Assembly: GCA_015501595.1 (NCBI GenBank)
Contig: JADNRX010000046.1
Span: 1-64,000 of the forward strand
Direction: 5' to 3'
DNA from: Hymenopellis radicata
Taxonomy: Eukaryota; Basidiomycota; Agaricomycetes; Agaricales; Physalacriaceae
DNA: 64,000 nt
Position numbers and translations under genes: made by a program. A model generated the notes under the pieces. That model did no database searches and had not been told where the DNA came from. It worked only from the letters and a program-made list of their open reading frames with translations. This document shows, piece after piece, positions 45,651 to 57,571 of this stretch (positions are counted from its first letter, which is position 1; every line of letters begins with the position of its first letter).

Positions 45651-46071
45651 GTCCTACATTCACTGTCAAAAGGGAACCTGCGTACAAGACCCTCATCGTC
45701 GGTCGACGCCGGATGTAAACGCGTCCTGGGGTTCAGAAGAGGTCAACGGTATGCCTGCGTCGTCATGGTCGTCGCGGATGAGCTCGACGCTGTGCCCGGC
45801 GACCTGCTCATCGTGGTCGGAAAGGAAAAGTTTTCGCGACCTGGCCGATGTCGGCACATACTATGCTGTCAGCGGCATCCCGGCATCATCGACACGCTCT
45901 CGGAAATCAATCGGAAATCATTTGTGAGGAGCGTTGTCAAGTTATCCATGAAGATAGTATTGTAGAGTAGAGTACATGCAACAAGGAAGGATCCAAATCA
46001 AATCTACATGCTAAAGAAGTATAATAATAGGCTGAAAATTCCACAGAAATATCCAAATACAAAAGAACATC

Positions 46072-47122
46072 TCAATGATCCTCCACCAACATGGCTACTT
46101 CAACCCACTCCCCAAACTCCTCATCGTCTACCGGATCTCTGTTATTCACCAACATATCTGCCAATTCCCCAATCTCCCTCTCCTCAATCTCATCCTCCAC
46201 TGCCCGAACCACGGACGGCAAATCACCTTCTTCCACCAGTCGAGCTGTCCTTTGTTTTCAGTCGTGACAGAAGCAGTTGTAACGTTATAGACGACGTGTA
46301 GAATCGCCATGAAAGTCGACTATAGACTCGATGTCGACGGAAAATGTATGGCTCTGACCTTATCATCGTAGAGAGAGGCCGCTGGCAGTTGCGGTTCAGG
46401 CTCGTATTCCACGAAGGACTTGAAGCTAGGTCCGTCAGTCCATACGGCAGGAGGTGCGTTCATCCTTTGCGGTCTGGCGATGATCGTGTGTTCTTCACTG
46501 GAAGGAATCGGAGGAATACGAGGCGGCGTAATATGCGGGATAGGGTTGAACGTAGCAGGATTGCTTTTTATCTTCGAGCGAGCTTTCCGGTAAGACCGTG
46601 TGTCTGCCACTTTGGCGTCGAGAGCATTCGCAGGAAATACACCGTCTTCATGCAGATACCCGTGCTGTGAGACGTAGGCGTGCCAGATCTTAACTAGAGC
46701 GTCTGGGACGCCTATAAAACGGTCCTCTACATCCGCGACCATGTGTACGACGTTGCTGCGGAATGGCAATGCCGCCAGAGTTTTCGCAAGGTCGGTTTCT
46801 GGGACGACATGAGCCTTACCAACAAGAATTCCACCATTGTGCCAGTACGCCTTTGTGCACAGGGAGCGGAGTTCCTTCCGGACGCGTTCAAGGGCGCTCT
46901 GGCATTCAAGAGGGCGGCGATCGTAGCATAGTCACCGGTGTTTACGAGGAGGCAGCGGTTTTCGGGGACCTCGAGGAATATTGATAGAGCGCGCTGGGCG
47001 AGGAAGAGAATTCGGTTGGGCGAGGTCTTGGATGAGCCGGATGAAGAAGAGGAAGTAGTAGGGCGGTCGTAGGGCGATGACGCGCTTATACGAGGACGGT
47101 AGCGAGAGGATAATACAGGCAT
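46072..47122 (-). pseudogene. Unknown-domain protein, copy P3, with a frame break
   Basis: Begins MPVLSSRYRPRISASSPYDR. The shared domain is present: LSIFLEVPENRCLLVNTGDY, then, one base out of frame from about 46912, SALERVRKELRSLCTKAYWH, NGGILVGKAHVVPETDLAKT and VADVEDRFIGVPDALVKIWH. P1 reads through this point in one frame, so a single base is missing here. The middle is Pro-rich, and a last acidic exon ends EEFGEWVEVAMLVEDH at 46072; its splice junction was not closed. Family unknown. Confidence 0.5.
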
Positions 47123-47429
47123 GCTATGAAGATTGTTAGGACTGCTAATGCATGGGAATAAGGAATGCGCTTACAACGAATAAAAGACGCCGGGCGGGAA
47201 AAGAGAGAAAGAGATGGTGGTGGTAGAGAAGCAAGTGTAATCGCGCCCTATTCGGCGCACAACGTCTACCGCCATAATTTGACGCACTCAACTCCGCCAT
47301 TCTTGTAAACGCTCTCTAGCCGTTAACCGAAGTCAGCGCCCGTCTGTTCAAAAGCTATACCACAATCAACGACAATTAGATGAACTCGAAGTGTAGAGCA
47401 AGAATTCCTGGCTAATCAAAAAATCAGTC

Positions 47430-47510
47430 TACTAAGGATAGTTGATAGTTTGAATAGGTTGTTGATAGTTGGATAGATTGAATGAGTTGTTGATAGTTTG
47501 AATATAGTCT
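47430..47510. repeat. Short minisatellite with TTGATAGTT units
   Basis: Four or five degenerate copies of (G)TTGATAGTTTGAAT. The same motif is present at the inner ends of both arms of the 42.4-44.3 kb inverted repeat and at about 35488, linking these places. Confidence 0.45.
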
Positions 47511-47715
47511 GTATTGAAGGAAGACGAAGGGCCTCCTTCGTTAACACTGCTTTGGGCGCCGGTTTCTAACCCGTGTTGCAGCCAATTGCTTTACGCTGCA
47601 GCTTCCCGCGACAGGCCCTCCGTACTCTTCCTCTACAATGCATAGACCACAACCGAACGGCGTGTAAGTCATTGAGAATTATCAAAATCGTGAAGAGTAG
47701 AAAAATAGGAGAGAC
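47490..47715. repeat. Dispersed repeat, copy 3
   Basis: Shares GTCTGTATTGAAGGAAGACG and TTTCTAACCCGTGTTGCAG with copies 1 and 2, and GCTGCAGC, CTCTAC, TAGAC and GGAGAGAC farther on with copy 2. It lies upstream of the second F-box gene. Confidence 0.6.
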
Positions 47716-48527
47716 CGTGGTGAGCGGCGTATGCATCGGCGGCGAAATTACAGGTGCCAGTGTACAGGAGAATGAAGTACTTACCGATGAATACGGAAGC
47801 GGCGGAAGGACACGGGAAAGAAGGGTTGGAGTCTCAAGAAGAGGAGGCGGGTCGCGCGGCGTGATATGAAGGGGCCGGTTCGTTCAAGATTCGTTAGAGC
47901 TCCCAGAGCCTTACACAAACACTGCAGAAATGGTGTGTGATTGAAGCAGGAACGTGATAGCAGGAAGAGGGCAGCCTGCAGGGTTGATCGGATCACAAAA
48001 TTGAATTGATCCGTTTCAACTTGGAAGATGACCACCATGATCCACAGCACGTTCAGAAGGAAGCTATCGTCCGGCGACGCCTGGAATTTCTTAGTCCAGG
48101 GTAACACTGTCCTCGGACAGTTCTGTTCCTGACGTCTCCGGCCACATGGAGGATCAAGCTAACCCTGACTGGTCCACAAGATTAAACTCGCCAGGTTTCT
48201 CCTTAAACATCCAGGACAATGCCAATTACGATGGTCTTGTCATTCTTATTGTTATCTAAATTTGGAGGTAAGTATCTCTCCAAAATGCCCCGTATCGCAA
48301 ACTTTCGTACGCGACGCACCTCCCCAATCATATTATACGACGCCTCACTTGCCCTGCGACGACTTGCAGGAGTCTCTGGCAATCTTAGCTGCGGCCACGT
48401 TACTACGTAATGGCTACCCGTTTTGGTAGGCTGCCATTGAACAATGGGCTCCCAAAACGTCGAACAAACAAACGCGTCCACAGCCTAGCTCCATGCGGTC
48501 TGATTCCAGGACCTGGCGAGTCTGGCG
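47716..48527. other. Intergenic stretch upstream of the second F-box gene
   Basis: No supported gene. A hydrophobic minus-strand frame at 47781-48107 has no partner exon or start context. Confidence 0.35.
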
Positions 48528-48535
48528 TATATAAT
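48528..48535 (+). promoter_or_regulatory. TATA box of the second F-box gene
   Basis: TATATAAT about 150 bases upstream of ATG 48677. A leader intron (GTAAGT at 48615 to GGCAG at 48673) ends four bases before the start codon, as also inferred for the first F-box gene. Confidence 0.55.
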
Positions 48536-48676
48536 CATCGCCTCTGCTATTCCTCTCCCCATCACACACACTCTCTCACAGCACTACGAACTGCATTTCG
48601 ATCCGACAATCTCAGTAAGTCTCCAACTCGCGTTCATGCCACATTCTTCAAACTGACAGCTTGTTCAAGGCAGACA

Positions 48677-49960
48677 ATGTCGATGTCTACCCTCACCGCC
48701 AGTCCTACGCCATCTCTTCTGGGCATGCCCAACGAGATTCTTTCCGAAATAATCCGCCTCGTTCCCGCTGTCTCTGACTTACCGGTCGAGAAGGCCCTGC
48801 TCCGTCTCGGCGCCGTCTGCAAAGACATCAATATGTTGACAAAGGAGACACCATCGCTGTGGTCGACCATCCAGGTCGGTTGGACAACACCCAATTACCG
48901 TATCCCCCTCACAGACACCAACGTCTTCCTGACGACGAAGCTGGCACTCGTCCTTTCCGGCACAAAGCCTCTCGACATCGAGTTTACTGTCCCACTCGAC
49001 AGCGACAAGGAAGCAGTCGAATTATTTAGTGTCGACCACTGCGAGGCCCTGATGAGCCTTCTCCTCACACACTCCAGTCGCATCCGCTCCTTCCATCTAA
49101 AGGGGACGTCCTGGACGCATCACGTCGCTGTCGCCATCATGCTCAAGCAGTGCCATGCTCTCCCCAGTCTTCGGCGCTGGGAGCAGGAGTGTGTTCGCTC
49201 TGATAGTCTTCCCAGAGAAGTCAGTTTCCTGATGGCGGGATATACACACTGGAACCACAAGGCGCCCTTCCTAACCGCCGCTAACGACGAGCTGGCATAT
49301 GTTCCCCCATCTCTCGAGGTGGTATCGATCAGTGCGAGTTCTTATTCCTGGTCGAAGTTCTCGTGCCAGTTGAATGTCACGGAACTCCGTCTCAGCAACA
49401 TCCCTTGCTGGGATAGGCCGACAAACATCCAGCTGATCGGCATTCTAGCGGGTAGCAAGGACACGCTTAGGAAGCTGGAACTCTCGTACATGCTTCAGAC
49501 CCTTTTTATCGAAGCACCGGCGCCTCCCGTTGAGCCTCTCATTCTCTCGTCACTCGTCACTCTGCACCTCGCGTACACAACACCTAGCGAAGTTACCACA
49601 TTCCTTCCACACATCGCGACACCAAAACTCCGCCGCCTATGGGTGACCGCCCATCCCGAGGCCCACAGACAGGACGTCGAGTCGGAGACCAAGGAACTGT
49701 TGCAAACTATTATGGCCGTTATCCCTCTAGAGCGACTCAACTTTCTGGGGTTAAAGAGGACCCCCTTCGGGGACTTTGCTCCCACTGCTCCGCTCTCACT
49801 GGAGCAGATGGTGAAGTCCAAGATCCCAGAATACGACCTTCCCCTCACCCTGCAGTTCGTGCGGCGTCTCAAGAATAAGAAAATCCTCATGCATATACCA
49901 GATGTACCCCCCGCATTCAGGAATTATCTTGGGTACCCGATGGTTATCAACAGTAGATGA
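48677..49960 (+). CDS. F-box protein with leucine-rich region (copy B)
   Basis: Probable SCF ubiquitin-ligase substrate adaptor. The start at 48677 (MSMSTLTASPTPSLLGMPNE) was chosen because the leader intron ends just before it, although the frame is open upstream. F-box near residues 14-60: LGMPNEILSEIIRLV, then CKDINMLTKETPSLWSTI. The block VDHCEALMSLLLTHSSRIRS plus FHLKGTSWTHHVAV matches copy A (EHCTALACLLIPYAHRIRSL, KLKGNHWPFHVAV). It lacks the long acidic tail of copy A and ends GYPMVINSR. A family II P450 follows tail-to-tail, as for copy A. Confidence 0.85.
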   Translation: MSMSTLTASPTPSLLGMPNEILSEIIRLVPAVSDLPVEKALLRLGAVCKDINMLTKETPSLWSTIQVGWTTPNYRIPLTDTNVFLTTKLALVLSGTKPLDIEFTVPLDSDKEAVELFSVDHCEALMSLLLTHSSRIRSFHLKGTSWTHHVAVAIMLKQCHALPSLRRWEQECVRSDSLPREVSFLMAGYTHWNHKAPFLTAANDELAYVPPSLEVVSISASSYSWSKFSCQLNVTELRLSNIPCWDRPTNIQLIGILAGSKDTLRKLELSYMLQTLFIEAPAPPVEPLILSSLVTLHLAYTTPSEVTTFLPHIATPKLRRLWVTAHPEAHRQDVESETKELLQTIMAVIPLERLNFLGLKRTPFGDFAPTAPLSLEQMVKSKIPEYDLPLTLQFVRRLKNKKILMHIPDVPPAFRNYLGYPMVINSR

Positions 49961-50324
49961 GGCGCTGGCCGCGCTTTACTGCTTCGCCGGAGAGGATCCT
50001 CCTTGGATCGCACTTGGGCCGGATTAACGCTTCAGAGGATCTTCACTCGATATTCTCCACAAACATTTGGTTTGACTTCACATTCATTACCTCGATATTT
50101 CCTATTATCTACATCTACATCTACCCCATACCTATAGACACATGCATTCATCTACATCTACTTATTTATGTTTTATGCTACTTACTCACTGTTGATCAAC
50201 TCTCCATGATTCCTTGCCAAGTATGAAACGTGAACATTATGCAGAAGTCCTAACTTGAAATATACAAGCCCACCCAGCTATCAACGTGGCGTCATATCAA
50301 AACAGACAAGTCGTCCATCCTCGA

Positions 50325-52474
50325 TCACACATGCCTCACCCTCAGCGGCACATACGGCCCATCCGCCGACATCTCCTTCGGCCTATCAATCAACCCCGGG
50401 AACTTGCCCAAATCCATATCCTCCTTCCCCGACTCGAAATCAAATTTGTAATTCCGAATCAATACCGACAGCGCCGCCTACATGTCACTGCCATCAGCAC
50501 CTTTCCCGCACACACAAGCTCAAAGTGCTCACCTTGAACTCGATAATAGCGAATTGCTTCCCCAAACACGTCCTTGGCCCATCAATAAATGTCAACAAAT
50601 GCCTATGCCCTTGCATCGCGTTCTTGCTCAGCACATCCTCGGCCAGCCACCGCTCAGGATTGAACACCTTCGCGTCCGCGCCCCAGATCTCCTCCGACCT
50701 ATTCAAACCGCGGATGGGGATGGAGATGACCGTGCCTTTGGCGATGAATATGCTCGTAACGGTGTCTCCGTTCTTAGTCTTGATGGGGGCGGAGAGCGGT
50801 ACAATGTCATCTTCAGCCGCCTGAAGCACGTGTTGAGACGAGGTGAAAATGAAGAGGAACGAATGAACGTACCATACGATTTGTTTCCTCTACGGCGGGA
50901 TGAGTGCGCAGAGTCTCGTGCACGACCGCGTCGAGATATGGCAGCGCAGAAGTGAGCTGCTCGTACGTCGGGTCGGCTGAACTGAACTGAGACAGCTCTT
51001 CCCGAAGGCGGTCTTGAATACCCTGATTGCGACACAGCTCGATTAGACACCACTGCGCGTTTAAGTCATTGGTATGCAGGCCAATATGGAATCCAAGGAA
51101 CTTGCCGTCATGCTGGCTAGACAAGAGGTTTAAGTCAAGACTGAATCTATTCAGATAACGACTCACTGCTCGTCGTCTCGTATCCCGCGAGGAGTAATAG
51201 ACTCTACAAAACGATGAGCGACGATACGAAAGATATGATGCAGCTCACCATCTGTGCAATAACATCTTCCCGTGCCATACGATAGTCTGAATCCCCACTC
51301 TCCGCTTTGACTATACCCATTGTCAGTCATGGTTCTCCGACCCATGGAGACGAACTATACTCACGCAGTAGTCCAATAATGCTCTTATCATGCTCCAGGC
51401 CCCCCTCCTTGCCCTTCTTCAACAATTGGTCTGCGACTTTACTGAGCTCGACCTTCAGCTGCTTCATCATCGAATTGCGCTTGTTCGGTATCTTCATCGC
51501 AATAGGAAGCTGCGAAGCAACCATGACTATGAGACCGAAGACGGCTGCTCCAGACGCGAAGTTTATAGAGTCCAAAACGGTGGGTACACCCTCGAGCGAG
51601 CGAAAATCGTAGGAGAAGCCAGCAATGCCGATGGAATCTAGACTGAAAGGCGGTGAGATTAATACGCTCGCAGAAGACGATCATAGCGGAAGACCAACGC
51701 AATGCCGTTCATCCTACCGAAGAGGGTCAACACGCGCATTCAAGTATTCCTCCAAAAGATCGACTGACCACTTCTGCACTTCGATAACCTTCGAGCCATC
51801 GGCGGAGCTCTCTAATATCGCGTCCCACTTTGATCCCACCTGAGCGATGTCATGAGTCCGTAATCCAAGTAGATGAAAAAGACTTTAGAGTTCACCTTAT
51901 ATGCCGAGTCGAAAAACACGGACGTCAAGTTCCGGATGGCAGCATTGCTGAACGCCGGCGTGAGAGCTTTACGCTGACTGTTTCCAAAGCATCAGCATAG
52001 ATAACAATGGAAGTTCAAGAAACCTACCGACGATGCATCTCTCCTTCGGCCCAAAGAACATTCCGCCCAAACTGTTACCTTGTAAGCTTTATCCAATACG
52101 CCAGCAGAAGAAACAATGCCAACCCAAGCCTTAATAACTGCTCTCGAACTCTCTAGTTTCACATATCCAAACCCCTCCTTCGCATAAAAGTGTGCTATCG
52201 CCTTTGGATCGCACAACACCGTCTTGCTAGTCCCAAATGGCGTTGGTACGCTATACACCTGCCCATATTGTGTGGCCCATTGCTCGTAGATTGGAGACGC
52301 ATCAGACGCATCGTGTAGTGTCTTGGAGGCACCTAAGAAGATATTCTGGCGAGGTGGGCCTGACAACGGCGTCGTACGAGGGCGTGCAGCGCGAGAGACA
52401 ATGAATTTATACGCGATAAAGCAGAAGAGCAGGAGGAAGGCGAAATCCACCGTGGTCAACCTAGACTCGGACAT
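50325..52474 (-). CDS. Cytochrome P450, family II (CYP4-clan-like), copy B
   Basis: Starts MSESRLTTVDFAFLLLFCFI (membrane anchor), with TATATAAG at 52522-52530 about 50 bases upstream. Motifs parallel copy A: WATQYGQVYSVPTPFGTSK; FGRNVLWAEGEMHRR across a 51-nt intron at about 52073-52123; I-helix LAGYETTSS; ExxR as ETLRTHP; FNPERWLAEDVLSKN; heme loop FIDGPRTCLGKQFAIIEFK; end YVPLRVRHV. All introns seen keep the frame. Substrate unknown. Overall layout and order relative to the F-box gene repeat those at 26.7-30.8 kb. Confidence 0.87.
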
Positions 52475-52530
52475 GCTTGTTGGGGATATGAGAGTAAAGT
52501 GATAACCGTTGCCGCTCGATACTTATATAA

Positions 52531-53863
52531 ACCCAGCGAGAAATGCCAAGGACTTGTCGTATCCATCTATGACACGTCCGCGCGTCAGATGCGATGCTCA
52601 CGATAATGCCATGACGTGAGCGGGCCGTGTTTTTGCAGCCAGCTCAAGGTCTCTGTGTCGTTCCCGTCGGTTTCGCTCAAACTGGTGGTCGTAGTAGTCG
52701 CGGAACCCAACTTTATATAGACTTTATAGGGGATGCGAAGACAATCGTTCACCTCTTGGTCGTAAGTAGGTCCGTTGGAAGCAAAATGATGATTTGAAGA
52801 GCCGGAAAGGAGCATGTTCAGCTGATCAGAAATCTCTCATTAAGCAACTGGTAGCATTCAAGTAGTACATTGGGAGCCTACCTCATGACACCAACCTTGC
52901 GCAAGCTCCCCAGCGCGGGGGAGGGGTTCCATACATGATTCGGTCGTTTTCCAGGCTGGCGATAATGAAGGCGATGGCGCGTCCATGGTCCATTTGCAAA
53001 GTGCTAATATGTGCACACGGAGCGCGCCCGTCCCGCAGGAATTCGCGAAATTGTCACATCGCGCCGGCGTCGACGAAACTGTTCACTGTGCAGAAAGATC
53101 CACGAGTCGAATCGCCTTGCGTTGTGCTGTGAATTCTGTTGATTAATCGCTGTTAGCCAGAAGAGAAAGCGAACTGAGATACGGCGCACCTCCGACAGCA
53201 TTTTTGCACTGCGGCCTGCTTGGCGTAAAAATGTCATTGTACGCGTCGTCTTCTCCAAGATTTCTTCCCCGAGCCAATCCGTAGATGCTGCAAGGCATGG
53301 CGGGTAGCGCGCGCGCGAGGGAGATTGAACATGATGGTGAGAAAGCAAGGTGTAGCGAAAGTTGATGGCGCGCGTGGCTCGGCATTTCGCTTTCCTTTTA
53401 AAAGCCACTTGTCAACCACTTGTAATATTGTGCTAGCCACCACGACGACGATGTGTCACTACGAATACTATCGTTGACAATTCGGTACGAAAGAGAAAAA
53501 ATGCAAGGATAATGGCGGGAGTGCGATGTATGTTAGACTTGAAGATGACGAATAAAATCATCTCAATATTCATCTGGGACCCTTCCTCGTCCAGCGAGCA
53601 GAAAGTCCGCCTAAAGAATCTCCTCCTAGAGGGTGGTTCCCGTTGAACGAGACTATCTGACCTGCGTCGCTATCTGGAACGAAGGGGCGGGTTGATTTCT
53701 GGACCAAAGAGTGTCTTTCCTACGAGTTTCATGGTTGATAATATCCGTATATATTCACTTGACACAATGAAGAGGCGCATGAACGAATGAGTATTCTGAG
53801 TAGCATGTTACCGTGCGGTAGACGTCTTTGTCTGAGGTCTGTCAAACGACTTTTCATGCCCTC
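52531..53863. other. Intergenic region, no firm gene
   Basis: A minus-strand frame at 52585-52815 (76 codons) could be a small gene but has no recognised partner or motif. A GCGCGCGCG run is at about 53308-53317. Nothing else was recognised. Confidence 0.35.
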
Positions 53864-56185
53864 TCAGATTAACTGGAGCTCCTTCCTCAACGTCTCCATC
53901 CTTTCCTGGTCCGAGGGAAGCAAGTCAACTTCGAACTTCTGCAATTCGCTCAGTGCCGCAATGTAATTATCCCTTATGGCCTGCGCACGGTCTGGACGTG
54001 CCTCGATCGTACACTCGAATGGATGTGGTCGTGTAACGAGTTCCTATTCGCAGTGAGACGAGGATATGGCACTGGATTCGACCACTTACCCAGTTGAAGT
54101 ACTCTGCAGCTATTCCCGGTGGGATCGGCCTTTTGGACTTGGACTCGATAGCGTCGCTGAATTGGAAGGCCCAGATGAGGCGCATGGTTGTGAGATCCTA
54201 CTTAATTTGCATAAGTTAAATGGCATCAGGAAGGAGAAGTCCTAACCATTGTATAGCGCGCGACCCACTGGCCAGGGCAAATTCTCTGTCAAGGATGCTC
54301 AGTTGAAGGTCAACTATGCATGAGGGTTGACTTACTCTGCCGCCACCGAACATGTAGCTATCCCGAAAGTCCTTGTCCTTTCCTGGAATCGTTCCAAACT
54401 CCGTTTTGAGAAACCTATCTGGGTTGAACTCTTCTGGATTTTCGAAGATTTCCGGATCGTTCGTAATCGCGTCTTTCAAACAGCAAGGTAAGCCGCTGCA
54501 CAGACGCACTCGCTTCAAGGGACGTACAGTTGTTCAAAATTACAGAGGTGCCCTTCGGAATCAAGAAGTCTTTATACTAGTCAAACATCAACCAACGCCA
54601 CGGTCATGACAGGCAAACTTACACGAATATCCTTCGTTGTGGCGTGTGGGAACCCGATTGGGAATGGCGCGCGCATCCTCTGGATCTCCTTGATCAGGGC
54701 CTTCACGAATGGCATCCTCTCAATATCGTCAGATTCCGGCAATCGTCCACCAACAACCGAGTCAAGTTCTCTCCATGCGCGCTCTTGTTGTATCGGATTC
54801 GAAGCAAGTGCCAAAATAATGGATAACAGCAATGAACTGCTGGAATCAGAGCCGCCGTCGATAGAGACAAGGGCGGTGTATCTGGCGATAAGTCAGTCCA
54901 CCGAGGTTAAGGCAGACGTAGGGCAGTGCACAGACGAAACAAATTCCTGGTCTAGCTCGGGCTGGTTGTTGACGGTCTCCAAGAAACATCTTGTGTTTCC
55001 TTCCTCTCCCTTCTCTTCCTCCATCCGCTTCTGCGACCTCCTCTGAACATCGGCATACATTTTCCTATGGATGAGCTCTCGCTCCTTCTGAAGGGCGCGA
55101 GCTGCGGGAATCCATGGCGCAAGGCGCTTAGGGATGAACTTGAGGACAGGGATCAAGTCGATCGGCGGGAAGACACCTGGCGACAGTATGTGCTCAAGTT
55201 GGGCCATGGTCTGATGAATGAGCATCGTGAGGTCGGCCAATGGAGAAGTACGAACCTTGAAGAACTGAGCAACATCGGGGGAGTTAAAGACTGGCGCTCG
55301 TTGCCCATATATAAGCGTCTACCAGGTCGAGCGTAAGACGATTGTTGGAATATGGATACGATAGCCTGCCACCTTAATAATTGAGTGCGTGAAGCGCCGC
55401 ACGGAATCCCTGAAATCCTGAGTACCCTGTCAATCACAAACTTTGAAGTCGTGCAGCTGGCATACCGCGGGATCCTCCATAAGGTCATACAGCAGCTGGG
55501 CACTTTCTGACAAGATAGGCAAGTTCTTAGAAGTGTTCTGCTTGGAGAAGAAAGACCCAAGCGCCTTCCTCATGGCTTTCAGTTGTGGTGCTAAAAGTAG
55601 TCCTGCATGAGAGTGCTGTCTTCTAAAAGAAAGGACTTACTATCGCCGGTGAACAAAATGTGATCTACGCCTCCCGCACAAAGATCGACCAGATAGCTAG
55701 GATTGCGTGAACCGCTTATCCAACCTGTCTTGTCAATAACTTCGCGAACAGCAGTTGCGCTGGATAGAATGATCATCGTCTGCGACATGGTCTTCACCTG
55801 TGAATTGGATCAGAATCGCGGCTGGTGGCATAAGTATTCGATATCGGAGTGGCATACAGAGATAATGTCGCCGTATTGACGCGCCCATTCAGTGAATCTG
55901 CACTCACAACGATGAGCTTATATGAACTGTGTTCACGTCGAACGTACGTACTTGAAAGGCACTGTCTCGCCAATTTTTTTGGGGAAGACGTGAAGATTCC
56001 CAATGACTGGGAGAGTTGGTGGTCCTGAAGAGGATAAATGACCTAGTCAGCACGTTCGTGACGAACTCGACGCGTTTGCACGTACCAGGCGGTAGAAACC
56101 ATTCTCTTCTTCCCGACCGAACGACCATGAACAACCCGCCTAGAAGCAGACCGCCCACTATTATCAGGACTTGCTGGGAGGACAT
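53864..56185 (-). CDS. Cytochrome P450, family I, intact copy
   Basis: Membrane-anchored monooxygenase. Begins MSSQQVLIIVGGLLLGGLFM, with a basic RSGRREWFLPPG hinge, then PPTLPVIGNLHVFPKK. Internal blocks include KALGSFFSKQNTSKNLPILS, FPPIDLIPVLKFIPKRLAPW, I-helix DGGSDSSSS, KEIQRMRAPFPIGFPHA (ExxR), EEFNPDRFLKTEFGTIP, heme loop FGGGR-RICPGQWVA across an intron, and FECTIEARPDRAQAIRDNY near the end. All splice phases that I checked are consistent, so this copy is coding. It is the closest relative of the damaged locus at 37340. TATAATA lies about 38 bases upstream of the start. The adjacent NRPS-like gene points the same way. Confidence 0.88.
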
Positions 56186-56759
56186 GATGGTGAGGACCCA
56201 ACACCGACATTAGTGCGTTGTCTATTATAAGTATTCTGCTTCCCAAAGCAGCTTCATTTTCTCCATGTGTTCGTATGATGAGTAAGGACGGAGGCTTGCC
56301 GAACGAATGAGCGCAACAGACTAAAAACGCCGCCGACACTGAAGTTCTTGGCATGCGAGTTATGTTTCAGCAAATTGCAAAAAAGTGGGAGGTGATACTC
56401 ACCGCGACCCGGCCAGATCGACAATTCAAACTCCGCCCACACAACAGCAGTTCTGGACCTGCCTATCGTTTTGCAGTTTGCTGTTATATGCGGTCAGATA
56501 GATAGATAGATTTATGGGCGGCCATGTCCATATCGTATTCAGGCTCCAACTTGAAGTTTACCCCGAGTAGGAACAGAGCGGCAGGCAACACGGTAGCCTG
56601 CACTGTTACTACTACACGGGCGCTCACGGCCATCAATCACATATCCCGTTGAGTATTTCTTGAGTTGTAGCAACCTCTGGAAGGACATATACATGTTATT
56701 CATGGTTATTTCTATGCTACACAAGGCGCAATAGCTATGAGAATGATCAAAATGGGTGA

Positions 56760-57002
56760 GTTTTGGTGCTTGGCCGTGTGGGCCCTAGGACGTGTGACAC
56801 TGGGCCGGCGTGTACATTCAACACGGTAGTAAACATGGTCACACTGCCACCACGGTAGACACGGCCAGGACAGTGACACGGCCACGGCCCCATTGCCACA
56901 CGTCCAAGCGCCACGGCTAATATGGCTACGTCCAGGGACGGTACACGGTCGAGACTCGACACGGTAGCGTTACTTTAGCGTGACGATGGAGTGACACGGC
57001 TA
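56760..57002. repeat. Degenerate GACACGG-rich tract
   Basis: GACACGG, CCACGG and ACACGGTAG recur irregularly more than ten times. No open frame follows the period. It lies between the start of the P450 at 56185 and the end of the NRPS-like gene at 57572. The remaining sequence to 57571 contains nothing recognised. Confidence 0.5.
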
Positions 57003-57571
57003 TCCTCCCTGCTGAAGTCCTGATCTATTTAACAGGGATAGGTCATTTTGTTCCCTAGTATGATTGACAATCCTATAATGTACTGCACATGAATGACAGA
57101 ATCTGAACTCTCTAGAAAATTTGTTACGTGTCGATGTCATCCCGGGACCCGAATTGGATTGCCTTTTGCTTTGAAGAACTTGCCATTCACTGGTCGAGCC
57201 ATGTGTCCCGGTTCTTTGCACTGAAGCACTTTCCCGCAGCGCAAAGCTCGTCATTTTCCTTCTCTGAGAGTTCTACACGTGGTTGCGGTCGCGTTGAACT
57301 CCCGTTTGCTGATGTTGATGGTCCCGAGTGATGATGCGAGCGGTGAGGATTGAGGTTACGCAGACAGTGAGCGAGAAAAGTTCAACATAGTGGTGGGAAT
57401 TTGGAACCAGCGTTCGGGAGTCGGGCCGGCTCAAGTGTGATTCGAGTCTTCCTCGAGCTTGCATTGTCAAGTCAAGTTTCCCTTTGTAATGAATCAAATC
57501 CAAGTCCTTAAATGAACAGCCCTATACGATACAAGTCCTTTGAATGTGGTACAGTAACATAACTCAAGCTG

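Noticed and set aside
45649..45965. Overlapping plus-strand frames around 45.65-45.96 kb as a gene
   Set aside because: The better coding character is on the minus strand (repeated DDAGxPLT peptides) but it contains a stop and could not be joined to other exons.
47781..48107. Hydrophobic minus-strand frame that recalls basidiomycete multi-pass membrane proteins
   Set aside because: Only a fragment, no start context or spliceable neighbours, and resemblance is limited to composition.
52585..52815. 76-codon minus-strand frame as a small secreted protein
   Set aside because: No signal peptide and no cysteine pattern; kept only as a remark in the intergenic entry.
53004..53408. 134-codon minus-strand open frame
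   Set aside because: Arg-rich and GC-driven, lies over a GCGCGC tract, no intron borders and no recognised motif.
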